Source of the DNA: Mycobacterium sp. URHB0044
GTDB taxonomy: Bacteria > Actinomycetota > Actinomycetes > Mycobacteriales > Mycobacteriaceae
NCBI RefSeq assembly: GCF_000620625.1
Contig: NZ_JIAW01000013.1
Coordinates: forward strand, 124,001-188,000
Length of the DNA: 64,000 bases
Reading direction: 5' to 3'
Part shown: one piece after another, positions 1 through 7,361 of the stretch
Layout of the letters: each line of letters starts with the position of its first letter
Numbering within the stretch: position 1 is the stretch's first letter
Position numbers and translations under genes: made by a program
Notes under the pieces: generated by a model
Told to the model about the DNA's origin: nothing
Databases searched by the model: none
What the model saw: the letters and a program-made list of their open reading frames with translations, nothing else

Positions 1-598
1 TCGCGCCGGCCTTCTGGCGCTCCAGCGCACGCCGCCAGCCGCCGGGCACGGATTCCAGCCAGTTCCAGGCGCTGACCGCCGGGTTCGTTCCGACCAGCAG
101 GAAGTAGTCGCACTGGTCGACGTCGGACACCGGCGACATGAGCTGTGAGCCGTACATCGCCGAGGCCACGACGTGCATGGCGTTCTGGTCGACCGAGCCG
201 ACGAAGTAGCGGCTGTGCGTGCCGATGGCGTCCAGCCACCCGTTCATGAAGATGATGTTCGACGACGAGAAACCCGACGGGTTGCCGTAGTAGACGCCTA
301 TCGCGTCGGGACCGTCGGCGTCGATCAGCCGGTTCATCCGCGCGGCAATGTCGGCGATGGCCTCGTCCCAGCTGGCCTCGACATACGAATCGCCAACGCG
401 CCGCATCGGATTCAGAATCCGGCGTGGATGTTCGACGAGCTGGTTGGCGGTGCGTCCCTTCGCGCAGAAGTCCTGCCAGCTGTGCGGGTTCTGCTTGTCG
501 GCCGAGATCTTGGTGATCGTGTTGCCCTGCACCGTCACGTCGATCCCGCAGGCTGCCAGGCAGTACCGGCAGAACGTGTGCACGGTGCCAGTACTCAT
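1..598 (-). CDS. Molybdopterin-dependent oxidoreductase, N-terminal part (runs off the window)
   Basis: Reverse-strand frame starting ATG at 598 and open to the window edge, so about 199 N-terminal residues are visible and the C-terminus is missing. The start shows the [4Fe-4S] ligand set of the nitrate reductase/formate dehydrogenase family: C10-x2-C13-x3-C17 (FCRYCLAACG) and C45 in 'DFCAKGR', with the Lys two residues after the last Cys typical of the electron path to molybdenum. Further motifs 'NPMRRVG', 'SWDEAIADIA' and 'YYGNPSGFSSSN' fit the bis-MGD domain. Exact substrate cannot be told. A physiological partner would lie to the left, outside the window. It sits 58 bp downstream of the ABC exporter pair on the same strand. 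Confidence 0.85.
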   Translation of the reverse strand, partial: MSTGTVHTFCRYCLAACGIDVTVQGNTITKISADKQNPHSWQDFCAKGRTANQLVEHPRRILNPMRRVGDSYVEASWDEAIADIAARMNRLIDADGPDAIGVYYGNPSGFSSSNIIFMNGWLDAIGTHSRYFVGSVDQNAMHVVASAMYGSQLMSPVSDVDQCDYFLLVGTNPAVSAWNWLESVPGGWRRALERQKAGA

Positions 599-656
599 GC
601 GGTCATCCTGCCCGAACCGGCGGCACACCACGGGCGATTCGCATTGAGCGCACCGC

Positions 657-2561
657 TCACACCTGCGTCATCGACCAGTACTCACCGCGTCGGGCCAGCA
701 GCTCGTCGTGGCTGCCGCGCTCCACGATGCGGCCGGCCTCCATCACCAGGATGACGTCGGCGTCGCGGATCGTCGAAAGTCGGTGCGCGATGATGAAACT
801 GGTGCGGTCACGGCGCAGCTCGGCGGTGGCCTGCTGGATCAGGAGCTCGGTGCGGGTGTCGACCGAGCTGGTCGCTTCATCGAGGACGAGCAGCTGCGGT
901 CGGGCCAGGATCGCCCTGGCGATGGTGATCAACTGCTTCTCACCGGCGCTGACGTTGCCGCCGTCGTCGGTCACCACGGTGTCGTAGCCGTTGGGGAGCA
1001 TGTGCACGAACCGGTCGACGTGCGCGGCCTTGGCGGCGTCGATCACCTCGGCCTCGGTCGCGTCCGGCCGGCCATAGGCGATGTTGTCGTAGATGGTGCC
1101 GGCGAACAACCACGTGTCCTGCAGCACCATGCCGATCCGCGACCGCAGGTCGTGGCGGGTCAGCTCCGTGATGTCGACGTCGTCGACGAGGATCCGGCCC
1201 GAATCCACTTCGTAGAACCGCATCAGCAGGTTGACCAGGGTGGTCTTGCCCGCGCCGGTCGGGCCGACGATCGCGACGGTGCTGCCCGGCTCGGCGACCA
1301 GCGAGAGGTCTTCGATCACGGGAGTGCCGGGCCGGTAGCCGAAGTGGACGTGGTCGAACTCCACGCGGCCTGCGCCCTTGACGTCCACGCGTGCGGGCGT
1401 GGGCGATTCCGGCTGTTGCTCGTCGGCGTCCAGGAGGTCGAAGACCCGCTCCGCGCTGGCGATCCCGGACTGCAGGGTGTTGTACATCGCTGCCATCTGG
1501 GTGAGGGGCTGGTTGAACTGGCGCACGTACTGAATGAACGCCTGGATGCTGCCCAGAGTGATCTGGCCCGTCGCAACCTGGATGCCGCCGACGACGGCGA
1601 CGGCCACGTAACTGAGGTTCCCGATGAAATTGGTGGCAGGCGACACCAGCCCCGACAAGAACTGCGCGCCGAAGCTGGCCTGATAGACGTCGTCGTTGAG
1701 CTCCCGGAACTTCTCCTCGGCGATGGCGCGGTGCCCGAACGTCTTGACCACGGTGAAACCGCTGTAGGTCTCTTCGATGTGCGCGTTGAGCCTGCCGGTG
1801 TTGCGCCACTGCGCGACGAACAGGCGCTGTGAGCGTCGCGCGATCGTCCGCGTCGCGAGCAACGACAGCGGCACGGTGAGCACGGTGATCAGCGTCAGCA
1901 GCGGCGAGATCGTCAACATAGCCACCAGTACGGCGATCAGCGTCAGCACCGAGGTGAGCAGCTGGGCGATCGTCATCGACAGCGACGATTGGATGTTGTC
2001 GACGTCGTTGGTGACGCGACTGAGCACTTCGCCACGCTGCCGGGAGTCGAAGTAGGACAACGGCATCCGATGGACTTTGTCTTCGACGTCGGAGCGCAGC
2101 TTCACCATGGTGCGCTGGACGACGACGTTGAGCAACCGGGCCTGCATCCAAACGAACAGCGCGGCAATGAGATAGAGGCCGAGCGCCAGAAGCAGGGTGC
2201 GGCCGACGGCCCCGAAGTCGACCCCTCGGCCGGGCACGACGTTCATCCCGGACAGCAGGTCGGCGAACGTCGTATCGCCGCGCGCCCTGGCCGCAGCGAT
2301 GGCCTGCTCCTTGGTGAGTCCCGCGGGCAGTCCCCGGCCGATCACGCCGTTGAACAGCAGGTCGGTGGCGTGGCCAAGGATGCGCGGACCGACCACGCCG
2401 ATCGCGATGCCGGCGACACCGAGCAGCAGCACCGTGACCGTCATCGCCCGTTGGGGCGTCAGCCGTTTCAGCAGCCGGATCGCCGAGCCCTTGAAGTCGC
2501 GGGACCGCTGCGTCGGCGGCTGCGCGCCGCCACGCATCGGGCGACCCATCGGCCCGGTCAC
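657..2561 (-). CDS. ABC exporter-type half transporter, Rv1272c-like (heterodimer subunit 2)
   Basis: 634-residue fused membrane/ATPase protein. GTG start chosen because it overlaps the TGA of the upstream subunit as GTGA (2558-2561). An open frame continues much further upstream but that part is only the shadow of the neighbour. Six predicted membrane helices fill the first 370 residues; the nucleotide-binding domain has Walker A 'GPTGAGKTT', Walker B 'LLVLDEATSSVD' with catalytic Glu, and switch 'IIAHRLST'. The signature is 'VSAGEKQ' rather than LSGGQ. Together with the partner this makes one normal and one degenerate ATP site, as in heterodimeric type IV ABC transporters. The M. tuberculosis relative has been linked to lipid or fatty-acid transport; substrate here is inferred only. 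Confidence 0.92.
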   Translation of the reverse strand: MTGPMGRPMRGGAQPPTQRSRDFKGSAIRLLKRLTPQRAMTVTVLLLGVAGIAIGVVGPRILGHATDLLFNGVIGRGLPAGLTKEQAIAAARARGDTTFADLLSGMNVVPGRGVDFGAVGRTLLLALGLYLIAALFVWMQARLLNVVVQRTMVKLRSDVEDKVHRMPLSYFDSRQRGEVLSRVTNDVDNIQSSLSMTIAQLLTSVLTLIAVLVAMLTISPLLTLITVLTVPLSLLATRTIARRSQRLFVAQWRNTGRLNAHIEETYSGFTVVKTFGHRAIAEEKFRELNDDVYQASFGAQFLSGLVSPATNFIGNLSYVAVAVVGGIQVATGQITLGSIQAFIQYVRQFNQPLTQMAAMYNTLQSGIASAERVFDLLDADEQQPESPTPARVDVKGAGRVEFDHVHFGYRPGTPVIEDLSLVAEPGSTVAIVGPTGAGKTTLVNLLMRFYEVDSGRILVDDVDITELTRHDLRSRIGMVLQDTWLFAGTIYDNIAYGRPDATEAEVIDAAKAAHVDRFVHMLPNGYDTVVTDDGGNVSAGEKQLITIARAILARPQLLVLDEATSSVDTRTELLIQQATAELRRDRTSFIIAHRLSTIRDADVILVMEAGRIVERGSHDELLARRGEYWSMTQV

Positions 2562-4285
2562 GAGGCGCCAACGGACTGCGAGTCGGCGAACTCGGCGTAG
2601 ATGGGGCAGTCGACGAGCAGTTCGTCGTGCGTGCCGGTGCCCACCACCGCGCCGTCGTCGACGACCACCACCTGATCGGCTTCGATGACGGTCGAAATGC
2701 GTTGCGAGACGATGATTACCGTCGCCTCCGCCGAGACCTCGCGCAATGCGGCGCGCACGCGGGCATCGGTGTGCACGTCGAGCGCGGAGAACGCGTCGTC
2801 GAACAGATAGATGGCCGGTCGGCGAATCACCGCACGGGCGATGGCAAGTCGCTGGCGCTGGCCGCCGGAGAAGTTGATGCCTCCCTGGGCGACCGGCATG
2901 GCCAGACCGTCGGGGTGTGCGGACACGAAGCCGTCGGCGGCTGCCACCCGCAGCGCCTCCCACATCTGCTCCTCGGTCGCGTCCGCCCTTCCGTAGCGCA
3001 GGTTCTGTTCCACGGTGCCGGAGAACAGGTAGCCGCGTTGGGGCACGAGGCCGATGGACGACCACAGGCGTTCGATGTCGTGGTCGCGGACGTCGACGCC
3101 GTCGATGGTCACCGCGCCGTCGGTCACGTCGTACAACCGGCAGATCAGTGAGATCAGAGTCGACTTTCCCGACCCGGTCGAGCCGACCACCGCGGTCGTG
3201 GTGCCGGGACGCGCCGTGAACGAAACATCTTGCAGCACCGGGCGATCCGCACCCGGATAGCGGAATGTCGCTGCCTTCAGCGCGATCTCGCCGGTGGCCG
3301 TTGCGGGTCGAACGGGATGCTGGGGACTGGTGATTGCCGGGGAGGTGGACAGCACCTCGGTGATGCGTTCGGCGCACACCGACGCGCGCGGCAGCAGCAC
3401 CAGGATGATGGTCACCAGCAGCACGGCCATCAGGATCTGCATGAAGTAGGACAGGAACGCGATCAGTGAACCCACCTGCATCTGACCCGCGTCGATCGCC
3501 TTGCCGCCGAACCAGATCAGCGCGACGCTGGAGACGTTGATGACGAGCGTGGTGACCGGCAGCATCAACGCCTGCCACCGGCCGACCGACAGTGCCGTGT
3601 CCGACAACGCCTGGCTGGCCTGCGCGAAGCGGGCCCGCTCGAGGGGCTCGCGCGCGAATGCACGGATCACCCGGATGCCCGACAACTGTTCGCGCATCAC
3701 CCGATTGATGCCGTCGATGAGTCGCTGCATGGCACGGAAGAGCGGCAGCAGATGTCCCACGATCCAGTAGTTCGCCAATCCGAGCACCGGGACGCTGACC
3801 ACCAGCAGCCACGACAGCCGGGCATTCTGATGCACCGCCATTACGATGCCGCCGACGCTCATGATGGGCGCGGTGATCAGCATGGTGCACGTCATGGCCA
3901 CCAGCAGCTGGATCTGTTGTACGTCGTTGGTGGTGCGCGTCAGCAGTGTGGAGGCGCCGAACCGCGCGGTCTCCTCCGCCGACAGCCCGGTCACGTGGTG
4001 GAAGATCGCCGACCGCAGATCGCGCCCGAACCCCATGCCGGCCCGCGACCCGTAGTAGACCGCCCCGACCGCGCACACCACCTGCAGCGCGGTGACGCCG
4101 AGCATGATGCCGCCGAGTTCGGTGATGGCGCCGGTGTCGCCCTTGGCCACCCCGTCGTCGATGATCGCCGCATTGATCGTCGGCAGGTACAGCGACGCGA
4201 GTGTGCTGATGACCTGGAGCACCGCGACGATGGTGAGCAGCCAACGGTAGGGCCGCACGTACTGCCGCAGCAGCGCCCAGAGCAT
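2558..4285 (-). CDS. ABC exporter-type half transporter, Rv1273c-like (heterodimer subunit 1)
   Basis: 575 residues, ATG at 4285; first gene of a two-gene operon. N-terminal six-helix membrane domain, then an ATPase domain with Walker A 'GSTGSGKST' and a canonical signature 'FSGGQRQR'. Walker B ends 'YLFDDAFSALD', so Asp replaces the catalytic Glu, and the switch loop reads 'IVSQRIST' with Gln in place of His. These changes mark the degenerate-site subunit of a heterodimer; its consensus signature completes the active site of the partner encoded next. Divergent from the lprB-lprC operon, with about 130 bp between. Confidence 0.92.
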   Translation of the reverse strand: MLWALLRQYVRPYRWLLTIVAVLQVISTLASLYLPTINAAIIDDGVAKGDTGAITELGGIMLGVTALQVVCAVGAVYYGSRAGMGFGRDLRSAIFHHVTGLSAEETARFGASTLLTRTTNDVQQIQLLVAMTCTMLITAPIMSVGGIVMAVHQNARLSWLLVVSVPVLGLANYWIVGHLLPLFRAMQRLIDGINRVMREQLSGIRVIRAFAREPLERARFAQASQALSDTALSVGRWQALMLPVTTLVINVSSVALIWFGGKAIDAGQMQVGSLIAFLSYFMQILMAVLLVTIILVLLPRASVCAERITEVLSTSPAITSPQHPVRPATATGEIALKAATFRYPGADRPVLQDVSFTARPGTTTAVVGSTGSGKSTLISLICRLYDVTDGAVTIDGVDVRDHDIERLWSSIGLVPQRGYLFSGTVEQNLRYGRADATEEQMWEALRVAAADGFVSAHPDGLAMPVAQGGINFSGGQRQRLAIARAVIRRPAIYLFDDAFSALDVHTDARVRAALREVSAEATVIIVSQRISTVIEADQVVVVDDGAVVGTGTHDELLVDCPIYAEFADSQSVGAS

Positions 4286-4415
4286 CCGGTAACTCTCGCA
4301 TACCGCCGATGACCGGATGGGGATCGGCCGTGCTTCACGGTTTGGCGAGGAAAGACCAGGTCAGTCGGCGTGTTGGTGGTTGTGGTGCGAGGCTGCCGCT
4401 ACAGTTGCGGGCGTG

Positions 4416-5000
4416 ATGGGACGACGCGGCGACCTGAGAAGCAGGCGCAACGCGAAAGCGCTGGCTACTCGGTTCCTCGTGTTGGTGGCCGCCACGGTTC
4501 CGATCCTTGCCGCCTGCTCGAGTTCGGATCAACCGACGGGACCGGGAGCTCCGTCGACGGCGGCGCAGTCCGACGGCGCCAAGCACGGGCCGATGTTCCC
4601 GGAGTGCGGCGGCGTCACCGACCAGACGGTGGCCGAACAGACCAGGATCACCGGACTGGTCAACACCGCCCGCAATTCGGTGGGCTGCCAGTGGCTGGCC
4701 GGCGGCGGCATCCTGGGTCCGCACTTCTCGTTCTCCTGGTATCGCGGCAGCCCGATCGGCCGGGAACGCAAGACCGAGGAACTGTCGCGCGCCAACGTGG
4801 AGGACATCAACATCGAGGGGCACAGCGGCTTCATCGCGATGGGCGACGATCCGACCCTGGGCACCAGCCTGTGTGAGATCGGCATCCAGTACGACGACGA
4901 CTTCATCGAGTGGTCGATCAGCTTCAGCGAGAAGCCGTTCCCCGACCCGTGTGACATCGCCAAGGAACTCACCCGCCAGTCGATCGTGAACGCGAAATGA
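4416..5000 (+). CDS. lprB: DUF3558 lipoprotein LprB
   Basis: 194-residue secreted lipoprotein. ATG at 4416 was preferred (GTG at 4413 is also in frame) because it gives a short Arg-rich n-region, a hydrophobic stretch and a lipobox 'ILAAC' with the modified Cys at residue 34. The mature part carries the DUF3558 pattern, with paired cysteines and a C-terminal 'DPCDIAKELTRQ'. Position next to lprC and the ABC pair matches Rv1274. Function unknown; anchored on the outer face of the plasma membrane. Overlaps lprC by ATGA, so the two are surely co-translated. Confidence 0.9.
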   Translation: MGRRGDLRSRRNAKALATRFLVLVAATVPILAACSSSDQPTGPGAPSTAAQSDGAKHGPMFPECGGVTDQTVAEQTRITGLVNTARNSVGCQWLAGGGILGPHFSFSWYRGSPIGRERKTEELSRANVEDINIEGHSGFIAMGDDPTLGTSLCEIGIQYDDDFIEWSISFSEKPFPDPCDIAKELTRQSIVNAK

Positions 5001-5557
5001 TCCGGCGCAACGGAACCCGCAGGGTGTTGGCGGCCCTCGTGGCGCTGCTGTCGGCCATGACGTTGCTCTTGGGCTGTTCGCGCACCGTGGAGGGCACGGC
5101 GGCCCGAGCCGGTTCTGGCGACAACCCGCGCAACGAGGACTCGGAAAAGCAGTACCCGAACCTGCTCAAGGAGTGCGACGTCCTGACCCAGGACATCCTC
5201 GCGAAGACCGTCGGCGCCGACCCGCTCGACATCCAGAGCACCTTCGTGGGCGCGATCTGCCGGTGGCAGGCCGCGAACCCCGCCGGTTTGATCGACATCA
5301 CCCGCTTCTGGTTCGAGCAGGGCAGCCTGGACAACGAGAAGAAGGTCGCCCAGCACCTGAACTACCAGATCGAGAACCGTTCGATCGCGGGCGTGCCGTC
5401 GATCGTCATGAAGCCCAACGACGGCAACGGTGCCTGCGGCGTGGCGAGCGACGCCGGCGGCGTGGTGGGCTGGTGGGTGAATCCGCAGACGCCCGGGATC
5501 GACGCGTGCGGGATGGCGATCAAGCTGATGGAGTTGACGCTCGCGACCAACTCGTAG
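4997..5557 (+). CDS. lprC: DUF3558 lipoprotein LprC
   Basis: 186-residue paralogue of the preceding lipoprotein, starting at the ATG inside the ATGA overlap. Signal peptide of about 26 residues ends in 'LLLGC' with lipidated Cys27. The body has the DUF3558 pattern 'LLKECDVLT' and 'CRWQA' and ends 'IDACGMAIKLMELT'. Convergent with the phosphatase gene, whose stop lies 5 bases further on. Equivalent to Rv1275. Biochemical role not established; the tandem pair suggests a duplicated envelope function. Confidence 0.9.
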   Translation: MIRRNGTRRVLAALVALLSAMTLLLGCSRTVEGTAARAGSGDNPRNEDSEKQYPNLLKECDVLTQDILAKTVGADPLDIQSTFVGAICRWQAANPAGLIDITRFWFEQGSLDNEKKVAQHLNYQIENRSIAGVPSIVMKPNDGNGACGVASDAGGVVGWWVNPQTPGIDACGMAIKLMELTLATNS

Positions 5558-5561
5558 GCGC

Positions 5562-6065
5562 TCAGCGCGGCACGTGGAACGCGATGAGCGCCGCCCCGCG
5601 CAGCGTGAGTTGGTCCCACGGTGCGGTGGTGCCGAGCATCGCGATCGCCGACGTGGGGAACTTCGTCGCAATGCGTTGCGCCGCCGCCTCGTTGCCGTCG
5701 GCGTTCAGTCCGAGTGCCAGGTGCGACATGGTCGGCTCGTGACCGACCACCAGCAGCGTCTCGACGTCGGCTCCGAAAAGTGAACTGACCCCGTTGATCA
5801 CGTCGATGACGGTGCCCGGCACGGCGTCGTAGAGCCGGTCGACGTACTCCACCGGGGCGTCGATGCCCGTCCGCTCCAGGGTCTGGCGCGTGCGCGTCGC
5901 CGTGGAGCACAACACCGCGTCGACGCTGGGCGCGTTCGACCGGATCCAGTCGCCGGCCAGGGGCGCCTCGCGGATGCCCCGCGCTGCGAGTGGCCGTTCG
6001 TGGTCGGGCACGCCGGCCGGGTAGTCCGATTTGGCGTGCCGAAGCAACAGCAGTGTCCTGCTCAT
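5562..6065 (-). CDS. SixA-type phosphohistidine phosphatase (histidine phosphatase superfamily), Rv1276c-like
   Basis: 167 residues. ATG at 6065 is chosen since it places the catalytic 'LLRHAKSD' (RHG-type motif, phosphohistidine His) at about residue 10, as in SixA proteins; a longer frame adds only three residues from the next ATG. The second catalytic His lies in 'VVGHEPTM'. Length matches the short SixA class rather than phosphoglycerate mutases. Predicted cytoplasmic. Divergent from the SbcD-like gene with 144 bp between. Confidence 0.85.
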   Translation of the reverse strand: MSRTLLLLRHAKSDYPAGVPDHERPLAARGIREAPLAGDWIRSNAPSVDAVLCSTATRTRQTLERTGIDAPVEYVDRLYDAVPGTVIDVINGVSSLFGADVETLLVVGHEPTMSHLALGLNADGNEAAAQRIATKFPTSAIAMLGTTAPWDQLTLRGAALIAFHVPR

Positions 6066-6209
6066 TGGACCCAACGTAGTCGTAGTGCTCTAGACGTAGT
6101 GCTTGGGACAGCCGGTCGCCCACATGCCGATCGAGATCCGCAGACTTGTCGGCACCCGGTCCTACACTCGCCTTGCCCCACCCAAAGAGAGAGCGAGGAG
6201 GACGCCGAG

Positions 6210-7361
6210 ATGCGCTTCGTGCACACCGCCGATTGGCAACTCGGCATGACCCGTTACTTCCTCAATGGCGAGGCGCAGCCGCGATATTCGGCCGCCCGCC
6301 GCGAGGCCGTCGTGGCACTCGGACCGTTGGCGGCGGAGGTCGGCGCCGAGTTCGTCGTCGTGGCCGGCGACGTATTCGAACACAACCAACTCGCCCCGCG
6401 CGTGGTCAGCCAGTCGCTGGAGGCCATGCGTGCCATCGGCGTACCGGTGTACCTGCTACCCGGCAACCACGACCCGCTCGACGCGTCGTCGGTGTACACC
6501 AGCGCCCTGTTCCAAGCCGAGTGCCCCGACAACGTTACGGTGCTCGACCGTACGGGCGTCCACGAGGTGCGGCCGGGTCTCGAGATCGTCGCCGCCCCAT
6601 GGCGTTCCAAGGCGCCCACCATCGACCTCGTCGGCGACGTGCTCGAGGACCTGCCTGCCGACGGCGTCACCCGCATCGTCGTCGGGCACGGCGGCGTCGA
6701 CGTCTTCGAACCCGACCGGGACAAGGCGGCACTGATCCGGCTCGCGGCGGTGGAGGCAGCTCTGGCACGCGGAGCCGTGCACTACGTGGCATTGGGCGAC
6801 AAGCATTCTCGCACCGAGGTCGGCACGACCGGCCGGGTCTGGTACTCGGGCGCCCCCGAAGTCACCAACTACGACCACATCGAATCCGACCCCGGTCACG
6901 CGCTCGTCGTCGACATCGACGAACGGGACCCGGCGCGGCCGGTGCGGGTGGACGCCCGCAGGGTGGGGCGATGGCGGTTCGTGTCGCTGCGGTTCACGGT
7001 CGACAACACCCGCGACATCACCGACCTCGGCCTGAACCTCGACCTGATGCCCGACAAGGACCGCACCGTCGTCCAGTTGGCGCTGACCGGGTCGCTGACC
7101 GTGACCGACAAGGCCGAACTGGACGCGTGCATCGACAAGCACACCAGGCTCTTCGCCGCGTTGACGTCCTGGGACAGCCAGACCGACGTCGTCGTGGTGC
7201 CCGCCGACGGTGAGTTCGACGACCTCGGCCTCGGGGGGTTTGCATCGGCGGCCGTCGAGGAGTTGGTGGCCACGGCGCACCACGACGGCGAGCAGGGCGA
7301 CGACGCCCGCGGCGCGTTGGCATTGTTGCTGCGCCTGGTTGATCGGGGCAGCGCGGCATGA
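6210..7361 (+). CDS. SbcD/Mre11-like metallophosphatase (exonuclease subunit), Rv1277-like
   Basis: 383 residues. ATG at 6210 sits 8 bases after an AGGAGG ribosome site (6196-6201); the longer open frame upstream has no start signal. Calcineurin-like phosphoesterase motifs in order: 'HTADWQLG' (D8, but Gln10 where many family members have His), 'AGDVFEHN' (D54), 'GNHDP' (N86, H87), 'GHGG' and 'GDKHS'. With the overlapping downstream SMC-like gene it should form an Mre11-Rad50/SbcCD type complex that processes DNA ends. Role in repair is from the family, not shown here. Confidence 0.88.
   Translation: MRFVHTADWQLGMTRYFLNGEAQPRYSAARREAVVALGPLAAEVGAEFVVVAGDVFEHNQLAPRVVSQSLEAMRAIGVPVYLLPGNHDPLDASSVYTSALFQAECPDNVTVLDRTGVHEVRPGLEIVAAPWRSKAPTIDLVGDVLEDLPADGVTRIVVGHGGVDVFEPDRDKAALIRLAAVEAALARGAVHYVALGDKHSRTEVGTTGRVWYSGAPEVTNYDHIESDPGHALVVDIDERDPARPVRVDARRVGRWRFVSLRFTVDNTRDITDLGLNLDLMPDKDRTVVQLALTGSLTVTDKAELDACIDKHTRLFAALTSWDSQTDVVVVPADGEFDDLGLGGFASAAVEELVATAHHDGEQGDDARGALALLLRLVDRGSAA

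Noticed and set aside
2562..4301. Long reverse-strand frame that would extend the 657-2561 ABC protein to over 1200 residues
   Set aside because: The extension is Arg/His-rich shadow of the neighbouring ABC gene in another frame; the GTGA overlap at 2558-2561 gives a natural start.
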